This document shows, piece after piece, positions 11,911 to 23,240 of a DNA stretch of 64,000 bases; the first letter of the stretch is position 1, and every line of letters begins with the position of its first letter. A model generated the notes under the pieces. The model made no database searches and was not told where the DNA came from. It saw only the letters and a list, made by a program, of their open reading frames with translations. The DNA lies in assembly GCA_037126765.1 (NCBI GenBank), contig JBBCBC010000026.1, positions 27,748,448-27,812,447 on the forward strand, in the 5' to 3' direction. The position numbers were made by a program, and so were the translations under genes. Source of the stretch: Stenogyne calaminthoides (Eukaryota > Streptophyta > Magnoliopsida > Lamiales > Lamiaceae).

Positions 11911-13751
11911 TGTTGGGATTATACTGAAAAGTATGTTTTTACTTTGTATAATCGAAACTGAATTTCTAGACTTATTTACTGAAATAAATTGTTTATCACT
12001 GATGCTTTAAATATTATTGAATGTTACATATATTTACTGCATAACTGTTCAATAAGTCGTACGTGTTACATTGTAGTTAATTTAGTGATACCAGATCACA
12101 GAAGATTAAATTAACAGTTCCTTGTAACTAAAAGTACGTTATTCACGACCTAGATGGAAATGAACAACCCATCGTGAAAGGTTGAAGTGTAAGGCTCAGA
12201 TTGACTTGTCTTGACCAAGAGATTACACTAGTGCATGACTGATGCACTGAATAGGACCTACAGGAGGATAAATTCTTCAGAACTGAACAAGGAAGAATTA
12301 GACCTCAGTGGTTCGTTATTTCTTAACCTTCGTCCCTTAAATAGGATCACGTGGGATTGGTAACTATTGCTTTGACTTATCATGGGTAGCGAATCAATGA
12401 GATTCAATACTTTTTATCTTGGGCAATATTATTAGTCACATGTGATTGCTAAGATTTAATACGAAGAATCGTGTGCAAGTACGCTTGTTTGATTTGCCCC
12501 CTTGGGAGGTTCATAAGCTTTATCATACCAAATCTTGCAAGTGGAATTAGTTTCCGGTATGGATAATAATGTTGAACCGTTCCTTGACCAAGGATAAAAG
12601 ATATTAATTAATGGAAAGCTATTTCAGTGGCTTGAATTAATTAATGGGCTAGATAATCTTAAACACGGTAAATAATGACCGGGAGCCATATTGACTGTAA
12701 TATGGGTTAAGATGGATAGTGCAATATTAATTATGTAGTGGGATTAATTAATATTTATGGGCTTGAATTATATTGTGGCTCAATATTAGATATTCAAGGT
12801 TCATTAGAAGGTCCAATCTTAATTCTCCTAAAGGCCCCCTGAGTAGCCCAACATATGGTCCATTAACTGAAAAGGTGATTAAAATAAAATAAATATTGTT
12901 GCTTATTTTTCCATGTATATTTCGAATTTTATAGATAAAATTGGGAGAAAGATTTTCTTTGAATTTTGTTATGGAATGAAGATATGTATTCTTGGAATAC
13001 AAGATTATCTCAGTAAATTCAAGAAATCTCCCACTTGGTTATCTATAATGATGAGTTCGAAATTTTTTAAAATAGAGGGCAAGAAAGATTTTCTTGATTT
13101 TCTTGAAAATATATTATGGAAGATGTGTATTTCTTGAAATAAAAGAATATCTCATAAATTCAAGAAGATCCAAATCTTGGAATCTTGCAAGCCTTAATTT
13201 TTGAAAATTCCATAATTTGAGGAGGTGGGATTTTTGTGGAATATTTTAATTATGGGAAAAAGAATATAGGAGATATATTCAAGATTTCTTGGTGGTCAAG
13301 AAAAGTCTTTTTCCACATTGTTTTTCTACTGAAAAAATCGACCACTTCTCTCCTATAAATAGGGGATGATTCTTTCATTCCTAGACACAATTCCATGTGC
13401 TGAAAAAATTAGCAAATCCACGAAAGTGGTGCAACAAAGTTTATTTTTTTCCTTTTGTTAATTGTTCGCGAGTATCCTTTCACCGGATTGTCGAGAAGGG
13501 CTAAGGGAATACTTGGGAAGTTCTTTTGGTTAGTCCGTCCAACCGAATTCACTGCCATCCCGAGAGGTACGTTCACGTAAACCCGTAGATTCCGCATGCG
13601 TAGGTTTTACGTGACTAATTATATGCATGATATGTTGTTGCAATTATTATTTGAATTAATATAGGATTAATTCATGCTAGTAATAATTAAAGAATTAAAT
13701 TTGTATTTAAATATTCACTCCGAATAGATCTGTGCAAATCATTTCCCAACA
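11911..13751 (+). mobile_element. Solo LTR, 1841 bp
   Basis: Begins TGTTGGG and ends CCCAACA (a TG...CA LTR with short inverted ends). It is flanked by a perfect 5-bp direct repeat CTTGG at 11906-11910 and 13752-13756. A strong TATA motif 'ctataaatag' near 13351-13360, about 390 bp from the right end, fits an LTR promoter and sets the strand. There is no internal domain and no second LTR, so it most likely formed by recombination between the two LTRs of a full element. Lineage is not assigned. Open frames inside it are not genes. Confidence 0.85.
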
Positions 13752-13800
13752 CTTGGGCGCCCGAGCGAGGATCAATTTCACTCGGGCACTTGCTTTTTTG

Positions 13801-14270
13801 CGTTTACTTAATGAATTTAATTCTATTTGTCCTAAAATATTTTTTTTTTATTTTTTTTTTAAATTCTTTATTTCAATTATGTTATTTAATAATTCAATTA
13901 TATTTTAATATAATAATTTATATTTTTATTTATAAATTTTAATTAAATTATAATATATTAAAATTGTATTTTTTTAACTTATTTTTAATAAAACTAATTC
14001 TATATTAATTTACAATTCATATTTTTTTAATTCTTTATTTCAATTATCTTATTTAATGAATGTACCACATTTTAATATAATAATTTATATTTTTTATTTA
14101 TAAATTTAAATTAAATTGAATTATTTTTACTTATTTTTAATAAAATTAATGCTATATTAATTTACAATTCATTTTTTTTCAATTTTTTTAAATTCTTTAT
14201 TTCAATTATCTTATTTAATGATTCAATTACATTTCAATTATCTTATTTAATGATTCAATTACAATTCATA
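13801..14270. other. Very AT-rich low-complexity stretch
   Basis: A and T runs dominate. A block around 'ttctttatttcaattat' recurs at about 13863, 14031 and 14193, indicating degenerate tandem repetition of roughly 165 bp. No coding potential. Confidence 0.5.
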
Positions 14271-14459
14271 TCAATCACACTTGAACAACACAACAGTCTT
14301 CTTAGGGAACCCCTTATATCCTACTTCAACGAATTCTTGTAGGTGTCCGAAGTAGTCTTGGCTTTCTCCATTGAACATTGCACTGTTAATGCAAACTCCA
14401 CTGTTTGCAGTAGAATTAGTCAATGCATACTCCACCGTATGGAATTTGTAACCATTCAG
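14271..14459 (-). pseudogene. DUF4216 fragment of a CACTA-type transposon
   Basis: A minus-strand frame open for about 62 codons reads LNGYKFHTVEYAL, then NSGVCINS, QDYFGHLQEF, and VVLFKCD before a stop. These blocks match the DUF4216 domain found in plant En/Spm transposon proteins (NGYKFHT, NSGV, DYYG, LFKCDWFD). Only a piece survives: there is no start, the usual WFD after KCD is lost, and the upstream side runs into an unrelated repeat. It may derive from the CACTA element beginning at 11341 or from another one. Recognised from memory of the domain. Confidence 0.65.
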
Positions 14460-15214
14460 AATATTCGGTATACGGATACGGGAAGGATATCGGACGAATC
14501 CGGGCCGAATTCGAATAACTATAATCGGATAATATATTTCAAATGAAAATCATCAAAATGTGATTGAAACACATAAAAAAACTACCTATGCAATATTTCA
14601 TAGAAGTTCTAATGCAAATTATAAAAATTATATCTACTGCTAATAATATAAAACTAAAAGTTATATCATTCGTAACCATCACCACTCCAGCACAACATAA
14701 CGCCTAAGAAGACATATATAATATTATACTGAACTTTCTAGTTGAGGCTACAACACCACACTTTTCAACAAGTCATTAACTATGAATCTAGAATTAGAAT
14801 TTAACTAAGTATAAACACGACTTAAGCTTACTGCAGCTAACTGAGATGTTAGAATAAAGAAGGGAGAAGAGCAAGCATAAATTTTCGATCTTATGGTTTC
14901 ATAATTAATAAAATTACATAAGTATTAAGTACTAATATTATATTATTATATATATATTAATATAAAAATATAAAATAAAATATATTAAAAAATTCGGATA
15001 TCCGGATTTATTATCCGGATAATATCCGATAAAATATGGGAAAACTCGAATACGGTCGGATATTATGTATTCCAAATCCGATTCCGAATCCGAAGTTAAC
15101 TATCCGTATCTGAATTCGTATCCGCCCGGATACTAGTTTTTTATACTGAATTTGATACCGACCAGATACGGCTCCGGATCGGTCGGGAATTATCCGATCC
15201 GTTTTCACCCCTAG
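14460..15214. repeat. Degenerate hAT-like element rich in 'cggataat/atccg'
   Basis: The right end reads 'ccgatccgttttcaccccta'; its reverse complement starts 'taggggtgaaaacgg', a terminus common in plant hAT-type non-autonomous elements. Motifs 'ggatatccggat' and 'tccggataatatccg' crowd both ends (14460-14530 and 14990-15205), and the middle is AT-rich. The left terminus is not clean, so boundaries are approximate. It abuts the DUF4216 fragment. Confidence 0.45.
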
Positions 15215-15299
15215 ATGTAACTTCCTATCTAACCGCCTAACATACCGGATGTTGATTCTAACAAGTTCTTACTTAATTTACAAATTTCAACTGATAAGC

Positions 15300-15385
15300 A
15301 TGTAAACTAATACTACTCTGTATTACAACTAATACTATTCTGCAGTAGAACTAATGCTGAAACAGATAGAACGCTAATACTTTAA
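15300..15385. repeat. Fragment of the 'tattagttg' repeat family
   Basis: Contains 'aaactaatactactctg', 'acaactaatactattctg' and 'gctaatactttaac', resembling the tandem units in P450 intron 1. Too short and diverged for boundaries. Confidence 0.4.
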
Positions 15386-15525
15386 CAGTCTTGATCTTTA
15401 TCTTTGGAGAAATTGTAGTCATTTATAACTCTGAGCTTAGATACACACTTAATTTGTGTTGATTTTTTTTTTTAGAAGTTGAAATTTAATTAGGTTTGTT
15501 GGAATTCAAGAAGTAGATATATATA

Positions 15526-15825
15526 TGTTGAGGAAAATTAAAATAAATGGATTATTCTCGATCCTTTCTATAAGTTCGGACTTTTAGATGAGACGGAATT
15601 CACTCATGGTATCTGAGTCTTTGGCTCAGCCCAGATCCTAGTTTCGATTCCCGTAGAAAACACTCCACCCATTTAAATTGTCCACTCGTTGGCCCTCCTC
15701 CCCAGAGGGCAGAGGCAATGATTCGGCCCACGAGTGAGGGGGAGTGTTGAGAAAAATTAAAATAAATGAATTATTCCTGACCCTCTCTATAAGTTCGAAC
15801 TTTTAGATGAAACGAAATTCTCTCA
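15526..15825 (+). mobile_element. TRIM retroelement, complete copy 2 (300 bp)
   Basis: The 5' LTR 15526-15606 and the 3' LTR 15745-15825 are each 81 bp, start TGTTGAG, end CTCA, and are highly similar. TGGTATCTGAGTC directly follows the 5' LTR and resembles the initiator-Met tRNA primer site. A purine tract 'gtgagggggag' directly precedes the 3' LTR. The flanks are ATATA (15521-15525) and ATATC (15826-15830), a 5-bp duplication with one mismatch. The 138-bp interior encodes nothing, so it must have relied on proteins from other elements. The LTRs are shorter than those usually reported for TRIMs. Confidence 0.85.
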
Positions 15826-16221
15826 ATATCTACCAAAAGTTTGATAATAATTGATAATTTAGTGGGATTGTAACATATATATTGTATGAACACAGCCTCA
15901 TCCATGAGGACCATATTATTCTTATTGAATTTCATTAAAGCTGTGATTGTGTTGTGTTCGTCGGTCCCGGAGAATGGGACGCACGCAGTAGTGGCCATAA
16001 ATCTCCACTCTCTTTCATTAAATCAGACAAATATATTATACTATAATTTTGAGTCGGTTAGATTTCATATCTTTTCGTTTCCATCCATTTTTATTTATGG
16101 GCATTGGGCCCTTCCCTTCATTTGCTTGGGCATAATTTCACGAATTAAATACAGAAACTACCGGTAGTAAACTACTTGTAAATTATGTGGACTTGTTCAG
16201 CTTTTATAAATATCTCAATTA
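15826..16221. other. Spacer without a supported gene
   Basis: Overlapping open frames occur on both strands at 15771-15998 and 15886-16167, but neither shows recognisable protein features. Confidence 0.3.
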
Positions 16222-16250
16222 CTAGTATTTACCCGCGTACTACGCGGTTT
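16222..16250 (-). mobile_element. Helitron-like 3' terminus (minus strand)
   Basis: On the minus strand a hairpin (CCGCG, loop TAGTA, CGCGG; 16233-16247) is followed 7 bases later by CTAG at 16225-16222 and then T. A short GC-rich hairpin just before CTRR and insertion before T are the hallmarks of Helitron 3' ends. The element body would extend to higher coordinates, where RPA-like coding debris lies at 16935-17390. I did not find a 5' TC terminus. Confidence 0.5.
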
Positions 16251-16521
16251 GAAATATATCATAGTACTACTATTGAATTATTTTATTATCTGATATAATG
16301 GATGTAGAAGTATTTTATACTATGTGTATATATTTTTTATTAGAAATAAAAAATAATTTTAATTATATTAAGTGTTATTTGTTATGTATATATTAATATT
16401 GTTTAAAACATCAAAAATCGAAATATTAATTTCATGGTCAATCAAATTTATATTACAAAATGGGAGAAATTTAATACATAGTAATGAAGAGCAATAAAAA
16501 AATGTATTCTCAAACTAAATA

Positions 16522-16791
16522 CTCACTCCGTCCTAATTTTGATTGTCCACTTTTCGTAAATAGTCGTCCTAATTTTGTTTGGTCATTTCTTAAAAAGGAA
16601 ATAAAACAACTTTCAATACTATTTAATATTATTATTTCTCTCCACCAAACCTACTTTACACCACTTAATATTATTATTTCCCTCCATCAAACCCACTTTA
16701 CCCATTTTACACCATTTAATAATATTATCTCCTATTTTTTCTTAATCTCCGTGTCTACAGTAACGGATAATCAAAAATAGGATGGAGGGAG
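16522..16791. mobile_element. Stowaway MITE
   Basis: Left end CTCACTCCGTCCTAATTTTG, right end AAAATAGGATGGAGGGAG, with TA on both sides (16520-16521 and 16792-16793). 270 bp, non-coding. The open frame at 16484-16780 is an artefact of this element. Confidence 0.8.
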
Positions 16792-16934
16792 TAGTAAAGA
16801 AGCCTATTAAAAAAACTATAATAATAATAATAACTTTCATATTATTCTATTTGGTGTTTATCATATATCTGTCGTTGTGGCATTATTACTTCTCAAATTT
16901 GACCGTTACTTGAATCTCAACACCACCATCATCA

Positions 16935-17390
16935 TCTTCCTGATTCATCTCCTTCATGCTTCCTCTTATTATCGGGAGTTATTTCTTCACATTCCACCAT
17001 TTGGTCGTCACAAATTGATGAAAGAGTAATCTGCTAAAGTAAAATTTATAAATTAATATTCATAATTTGAGGAATAAATAATATATATTTTTTAAATTTT
17101 ACCAAAAGATTTAAAACAAATAAAAAATTAATAATAATACTAAATATCTTGGATGAACGATTTTTCTCCTCTATTTTTCTGATCAAATTTTCATCAGTAC
17201 ATAACTTTACAACGGTATATACGTCGTAATTGTTGTTCAAACTGAATTGCGAAATAGAAATCGAAATATGAATTTCCTGTCAACCAACTTTTCTAAATCT
17301 GATGGGAATTTATCACATAATCCTTTCTGCATAGTGCCTTAATATAAATTATATATGTATCATTACCAACAATAGTGTTGGTGTCCATGG
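16935..17390 (-). pseudogene. RPA1-like (replication protein A) coding remnants
   Basis: Minus-strand frames resemble the large RPA-like proteins of plants, many of which are carried by Helitrons. In order: KFPSDLEKLVDRKFIF (about 17330-17265), then in a shifted frame SLNNNYDVYTVVKLCTDENL (about 17245-17180) continuing IRKIEEKNRSSK. Further along, a short piece EEITPDNKRKHEGDES (about 17005-16945) resembles the charged tail of such proteins. The frame change near 17255 and the stops between blocks show it is broken, although small introns cannot be excluded. Its position next to a Helitron-like 3' end supports the call. Assigned by remembered family pattern only. Confidence 0.45.
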
Positions 17391-17819
17391 TTCCACTTCT
17401 TTCACATACAACATGACTTCATTCACGCACTCCTAATAATAAACATTAATAAACATATATCAGTTATAATTTAAACAAATGAGTTGTATACATTCATAAT
17501 AAATTAACAAAAATAATCATAGTATGATATAAATACATATCATACCATGTTCTAAAGAGCTTACATGATAGCTTTTATTTATAATTTAATAAATTTTATA
17601 ATATATAATTATTTTATTATTATAAATAACAAAGTCGTACTAAATTTAAAGATTGAGATCATAATTGCAGAAAAAATGATCATTTTTTAACACAGATATC
17701 AAAAGTGTTTTTGAAAAATTCATGTTGAACCAATATTGCAATTTATCAAAAAACTTCTCATAATAATATTTGTATTACATTATAGAATAATTTATGTAAT
17801 ATATACGAAAATGTGGATG
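17391..17819. other. AT-rich stretch, possibly Helitron interior
   Basis: No recognisable coding or repeat unit. It lies between the RPA-like debris and the duplicated segment that follows. Confidence 0.25.
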
Positions 17820-19440
17820 TTTTCATGCGTTTATTTTGAAGTTTTCCGTTCCTTGCCATTTATATTGATCCAAACTCGTTTGCTTCCAAAACTGGATTAA
17901 ATTTTGTTATCACATTGTAGCAAGTATTAAATTTTATATAATTGACAATCAAATCAAATTACTATAGTAAAATTATTTACAAAATTTATAAAACAAAATA
18001 CTATTAAAAATTTATTATTTATTCACCATGTTTAGTAGTAGAATCCGTAGAAGTACTGCTACCCTAAGTAAAAAATAATTTAAGTGATATACAAAAAAAT
18101 TATGTGTACGAAATTTAAGATAAATAATAAAATAAATAACGAATTAATTAATTTAGCTTATAATAAAGTATATCTTTGTACACTATATTTTAATATAATT
18201 CTCGCAAAATCAAACACTATTCAAATTTATTAATGACAAAAACTTGTGTGAACCTAAGTTCACCATGAACTCAGTTTTTTTAATATCACTGTTATGTATA
18301 AAATATATCACTGTTATGCATAAAAATTGACTGTTATGCACAAAAATTATAACTGTTAAAAAATATGTTATATTTTTAAATAGTAGATATTTTTATGCAT
18401 AACAGTGATAATTTTTACATATAACATTAATTACTTAATGCTTAATATAAAAGTTAAATAATTAGATTAAGAACTTATTTCAACTAACAAATTATTGATA
18501 ATCCCCCACGTTTTTTTCAAGAGGATTGATCTTTGGACCATTCTTGCATGCTTAGCACAACAATCTTTATATGTAAAAATTTAATTAAGAGAAATAAAAA
18601 GTATAAAATTTATTCAAATATGCCTATAGAAATGATGAAAAGATGAATTAAACGATCTTATAATTGTACAATTATAATAAAAGTTATGTGTGTCACTTCT
18701 AGCATATTCAAGAATTTTATTATAATTATATTATTTGTAAGATATTTTATTATATTGTTTTTAATATATTAAAGAAAAAATAAAAGATATTTGTAAAATA
18801 TGAAGGATGATATCTTTTTAAAAATTGTTATATCTTAGAATACTTTAAATGTAAGGTTGAAATTAAATGTAAAATTAGAGTTATTGAGATTAGAGGAATT
18901 TTGAAATAGATTGATTTGGCCCTTCGAATGTCCTCGTGCGTTTATTTTGAAGTTTTGTTATTTCTTGCCATTTTTGTATTTTCAGACTCGTTTGCATCCA
19001 ACATTGGAGTCTCTAAAAGATAGCAAGTATTAAATTTTATATAATTGATAACCAAATTAAATTATTTATAATACAATTTTTTTTAATCAAATAATATTAA
19101 AATTTATTAATTACTTACCATGTTCAATAGTAGTATCCATAGCAGCACTGCTACTCTCGGTAGAATTAATATCTGCTAAATATTTTCTATATCAAGAATT
19201 TAAGAAAAATAAAAGATATGTGTAAGATATGAATGATGATATCTTTTTTAAAAATTGTTACATTTTAGATTACTTTAAATTTACGGTTGAAATTAGATTA
19301 AGAATTTATTTCAACTAACAAATTATTGATAATAACCCACGTTATATCTTAGAATACTTTAAATGTACGGTTGAGATAAAATTTAAAATTAGAGTTATTG
19401 AGATTAGAGGGATTTTGAAATAGAGTGATTTGATTTTGCT
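17820..19440. repeat. Degenerate local duplications
   Basis: Segment 17821-18070 resembles 18932-19180: both have 'gcgtttattttgaagtttt', 'tagcaagtattaaatttta', and a 'ccatgtt(t/c)a(g/a)tagtag' block. Segment 18460-18510 resembles 19285-19340 ('caactaacaaattattgata'). Segment 18780-18915 resembles parts of 19200-19440 ('gagttattgagattagag'). The copies interleave, so there has been more than one round of duplication. They could be exon and intron relics of the RPA-like gene; I cannot show it. At 18240-18420, 'tatcactgttatgcata' is also found inverted. Confidence 0.5.
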
Positions 19441-19583
19441 TAAAAGTTTGTCTTTATATATAGCGGAGATATACAATAGATGTGTATGGAATTGTTTTCT
19501 TTTTACAAATATCTCAATTTTATACAAGTGTTTTTTTTTTATAGAGTAATATTTTTTAAGAAATACATGAATTTTAAAGAATA

Positions 19584-19863
19584 CTCCCTCCATTTTTTAT
19601 TAGATGTCATTCTAGATTTTTAAGACAAATTAAAGATATATTTTAATGGCAAAATTAATCTTAGTTATATTAATTAAAAATTCTTAACAATGATTATTAT
19701 TGGCTGAAAAATTATACACACAACATATTTGTAGGAAATTTTAAATTTTAAATTATCGTGTTAAGGGTACGTATGAGATAAAGGTGAAGAAAATACTAGA
19801 ACGACATCTATTATACATATATTTCAAAAAGCTAAAATGGCATCTAATAGAAAATGGAGAGAG
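19584..19863. mobile_element. Stowaway MITE
   Basis: Left end CTCCCTCCATTTTTTATTAG and right end CTAATAGAAAATGGAGAGAG form a terminal inverted repeat, with TA flanks at 19582-19583 and 19864-19865. 280 bp, non-coding. Confidence 0.85.
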
Positions 19864-19874
19864 TATAATATTAA

Positions 19875-20345
19875 ATTAGGGGTGACAAATCGTGTAATCG
19901 TGATGTTTATCGTATCGACAATCGACACAATAAGGTAAAATATGAACACGACACGATAAGAAAATGTGTCGACACGTCACGATAAGGACACGATACGATA
20001 AAAATTAAAATTAAAAATATTACAATTCTAATTTATAATTGTAAATATTAAAATTTGAGATTTTTTTTATACTATATTTAAAATATTAATTTGAAATTTG
20101 AAAACATAGTCTGTCATTATAACGTGTTTTAGTCGTATACGTGTCATTATCAGATACTTGTTATCGGACTATTAATAAATTGACAGATTGTTAACATGTT
20201 ATTGTGTCATCTTTTAAATTTTATCGTGTTTAACGGTTTGACACGACATGAACACAAACACTATATAAAGTTTTCGTGTCTTTATCAGGTCGACCCGATA
20301 AAAATACGAACATGATAACTCGATAAGTCCAAACACTAACTCGTA
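19875..20345. repeat. Possible degenerate hAT-like repeat
   Basis: Begins 'taggggtgacaaatcg', a terminus seen in plant hAT-like elements. It is full of 'cacgacacgataag' and 'cgacccgataaaaat' variants at both ends with an AT-rich middle. No clean terminal repeat or duplication was found. Confidence 0.3.
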
Positions 20346-21214
20346 ATTTTTGTAAATACATTATTTTACAACATGTCAAATCATAATAAATGTAATTTAC
20401 AAAACTTGAGATAAAAATATTTGGAAATTGTAAAGTAGTGGAGTAACATTTATTTGTGATAAAAATAAGTTATCGCATAACAGGAGTGTCAACGTGCCAG
20501 GAACAGGGTCAGTCGCATCCCATTCCGTGACGTAAACGGGGCAATATTCCTATCCATTTCCATTATTTTTCTTTCTATTTTATTGTATTAGCAAAATTAT
20601 TACATAATTATTTTAAATTTTAATAAAAAGTTGGATAAATTGTAAAAATAAAACTTCTTTTTTAACTTCGTGGATCGAACATCCAACTTTTGTACGACAG
20701 ATGCAGAACTTTCAAATTGTTCATAAAAATGACATCAGACAAATTTACATGCAAAATAATCGAATTTAGATATGGTGCTGTACAGTCCCCTCATGCACAC
20801 ACCATTAGATCACACACGCGCACACACACCATTAGATTTGGTTCTGTACAGCACCTTCCTGTGCACACACCATTAGATCACATACACGCACACACACCTG
20901 TACAGATATTTGTGATCCAAGGGTGGAGAAGGTACACAACACCCACAGAATCCCCTCCCAAAATAATCATATACAAATTGACGAAAATAGCATTCATTCT
21001 GGATTTTGCTTGCAAAAGTGACCCATGACCTTTATTCAAAGCACACGAGATTGACTAACTGCATCTTTATCAAGTTGCAAAGTGCTAAGACGGGTAGTCA
21101 TAGCACATCCCGTAGGAAACCATCGGCTCAATATGAAAGTTCGATACTTACCCTGTAACATTTAAAAGTTCGACCCTCGAAATGCAATTAATAGAAAAAA
21201 TAATAAGTGATTTT
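20346..21214. other. Spacer with a small CA-rich minisatellite
   Basis: No gene supported. At 20790-20905 'cacacaccattagatcaca' and 'ctgtacag' recur two to three times with 'cgcacacacac' runs, a short minisatellite; the 112-codon frame across it is repeat-derived. Confidence 0.4.
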
Positions 21215-21393
21215 CATGAGCATCTAAGCGCATCGTGCACTCATACTGTATTTTTGAACTGTACAATTTATTTATACAAAACCGTGTAATTATTAATATG
21301 AAAAAATAATTGCACGTTTCACTATAAACAAATTGCATTTTGCATAATTTTAAAATTCAATATGAGTGCACTTTGCACCTGAAAGCATACAAG
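21215..21393. repeat. MITE of the 'tgcacccgggtgca' family, diverged copy
   Basis: Shares the internal order 'cgtgcactcatactgtattt', 'tataaacaaattgcat' and 'gcataattttaaaat' with the copy at 62791-62971, and ends 'gtgcactttgcacctg' then 'catacaagac'. It lies about 330 bp upstream of the CASPL start. Confidence 0.5.
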
Positions 21394-21519
21394 ACTTAAA
21401 AGCCAAAATAAATTCAAATTTTACAATTTCTCCTAAAAGGTTATTAAACAAGATGACCCTTTTGTACAACTCAATTTGTGAGATTACCCCACAGAGAGCG
21501 GCACTCCCCTGCCACTATG

Positions 21520-21526
21520 TATAAAT
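21520..21526 (+). promoter_or_regulatory. Likely TATA box of the CASP-like gene
   Basis: TATAAAT lies 195 bases upstream of the ATG at 21721, giving a 5' UTR of about 165 nt. The sequence between is C/T-rich near the ATG, as in many plant leaders. Inferred from position and sequence. Confidence 0.5.
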
Positions 21527-21720
21527 GCGAGAGATAGGAGATGAGATGTATTCATGGAGTCTGACACCACCATCTCATGGGAAAGTGTGGCCTACTTCAA
21601 TGCACATTTAATTCATCAACTACCTCAATTTATTATAACTAGCACTCCCTCTCCAACCAATTTCTTCCTCCTTCTAAACTTAAATCAATTCCCCTATTTC
21701 CCAACCTAAATTCAACTACA

Positions 21721-22711
21721 ATGGGGAAGCTTACCGAAACTCCGACCGCCGCCTCTCCGGCGGGGACAGGCGCGAATGCGGACGACGAGATCGGGAGCGC
21801 AACCATGCGCACGGCGGAGACGCTGCTGCGCGTCCTGCCGATGGCCCTCTGCGTGGTGGCTCTGGTTATTATGCTCAAGGATTCCCAATCGAACGACTAC
21901 GGCTCGCTGTCGTATTCGGATCTCGGAGCTTTCAGGTTTTTTTGTTTTCAGATCTGCGGAATTATTTGTGTTTTGTCGCTGATTTTCGATCTGGATTGTT
22001 TAATTGGGGGTGAGATCGTGATTTTGTGTTATTGTTGTGTAGGTATTTGGTGCACGCGAGTGGCGTTTGCGCCGGTTATTCGCTTTTGTCGGCGGTTGTG
22101 GCGGCGGTGCCCCGCCCCTCCACAATGTCTCGGGCCTGGGCCTTCTTTATCCTTGATCAGGTTTTTTAATTTTTTTATAGAAATGAATATATGCCTAATG
22201 TGACGTTTTTGCCCCTTTGTTCACTAACATTACATGCACTAAATTTGTAGTTAATGTGCTTTAATTTATTTTAATGTGGCTTTGGCCTTTAGGTTTGTCA
22301 CATAGATTTAAAAAATCATTTGATACTAAAGCACTAATGCTCAAATTATGTCCTTCTCATCGTGAAACCGTCTCATGTGTCTTTTTTTTTTAAAACATAT
22401 ATTTTCTGTAAAAGTGCTCATTTTACATATATACTGTGCAGTTGTTAACGTACATAATACTAGCGGCAGCCGCCATATCAACGGAGGTGGTGTACCTAGC
22501 GTACAAAGGCGACACGGCGACGACATGGAGCGAGACGTGCGGGTCGTTCAGCGGTTTCTGCCGCAAAGCAACGGCATCCATAGCGATCACGTTCGTCGTA
22601 ACCCTATGCTATGTTGGCCTCTCACTCATCTCATCTTACAGGCTCTTCACCAAGTATGATGCACCAATTGCATACAAACCCATAGAGGTTTCCGCCTTCA
22701 ATCCTGCTTGA
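21721..22711 (+). CDS. CASP-like membrane protein, CASPL2A type, 3 exons
   Basis: Small four-helix membrane protein of the CASP/CASPL family (formerly UPF0497), related to proteins that scaffold Casparian-strip membrane domains; most CASPLs have no defined role. Exons: 21721-21935, 22043-22160, 22442-22711, all GT-AG, giving 200 aa, normal for the family. A hydrophilic Ala/Gly-rich N-terminus (1-28) precedes MRTAETLLR and helix 1 (about 37-52). Helix 2 is about 73-95, helix 3 starts after Asp110 in FILDQLLTYIILAA, and helix 4 is about 155-177. The conserved Arg before or in helix 1 (Arg37) and the Asp at helix 3 are both present. The signature YGSLSYSDLGAFRYLVHA spans the first splice join. 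The subgroup is assigned from memory. Confidence 0.92.
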
Positions 22712-22864
22712 TTTTCAGCACTTGACTTGAGAGATGCATGGGTGGGACTTGGGAGCATATGTATGTATTCTACAACTAATAAATGTTTGGAATTATAAAT
22801 GTCACCTTTTTCGCTTCTACTAATTTTGATAATTCATCAATATGGTGACGTTGATGCATGCCGT

Positions 22865-23240
22865 CAGAAAATATATTTTTAATCATGTAATTTTGAACGA
22901 TTCCATTTTTAGTCTTGTAACTTTTTACTTTTCAAATTTAGTTTTATGTGTCAATTTTCATCTTTTTCTTTGGAAATTTTACTATTTCGCTATAATAAGT
23001 ATGTGCATTTTACGTGAACTTTAAACTTTTTTTTTTTAACTTTCAGCGACCTGTAACACAAAAAAAAAAACATCAATTTTGAAGCGACATGTAATGTGCA
23101 CGTATTTATTCCGGTGAGATTTTAAAATTTTCGATCAAAAAGAATTGGAAATGACACTTTCAGAACTAAATTTGAAAAAAAAAAAGTAGAACTAAAAATA
23201 AAATCGTTCAAAATTGCAGGTAATATTTTCTCGAATGCGG
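22865..23240. repeat. Long fold-back MITE, family F1, copy 2
   Basis: Left arm 'cttgtaactttttactttt' to 'aagtatgtgcattttacgtg' (about 22870-23010). Right arm (about 23080-23235) is the reverse complement in outline. Clearly the same family as positions 1-395. It begins about 150 bases past the CASPL stop codon. Confidence 0.6.

Larger units (their letters stand above)
11341..13800 (+). mobile_element. CACTA (En/Spm) element, 5' end, interrupted by a solo LTR
   Basis: The element begins CACTACAAAAAAA, the CACTA-superfamily terminus. It is followed by a dense subterminal repeat zone (11365-11710) with many copies of 'cgacggtt' or 'gcgacgg' in both orientations, typical of transposase-binding regions. 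A GC-rich segment follows, interrupted at 11911-13751 by the solo LTR, and resumes from 13752 with 'cttgggcgcccgagcgagg'. I could not find the matching terminus (ending TTGTAGTG) in the window, so the element is truncated or its 3' end has decayed. The right limit given is approximate. Confidence 0.7.

Noticed and set aside
12748..13137. Frames on both strands between 12.7 and 13.1 kb
   Set aside because: They fall inside the solo LTR, which is non-coding.
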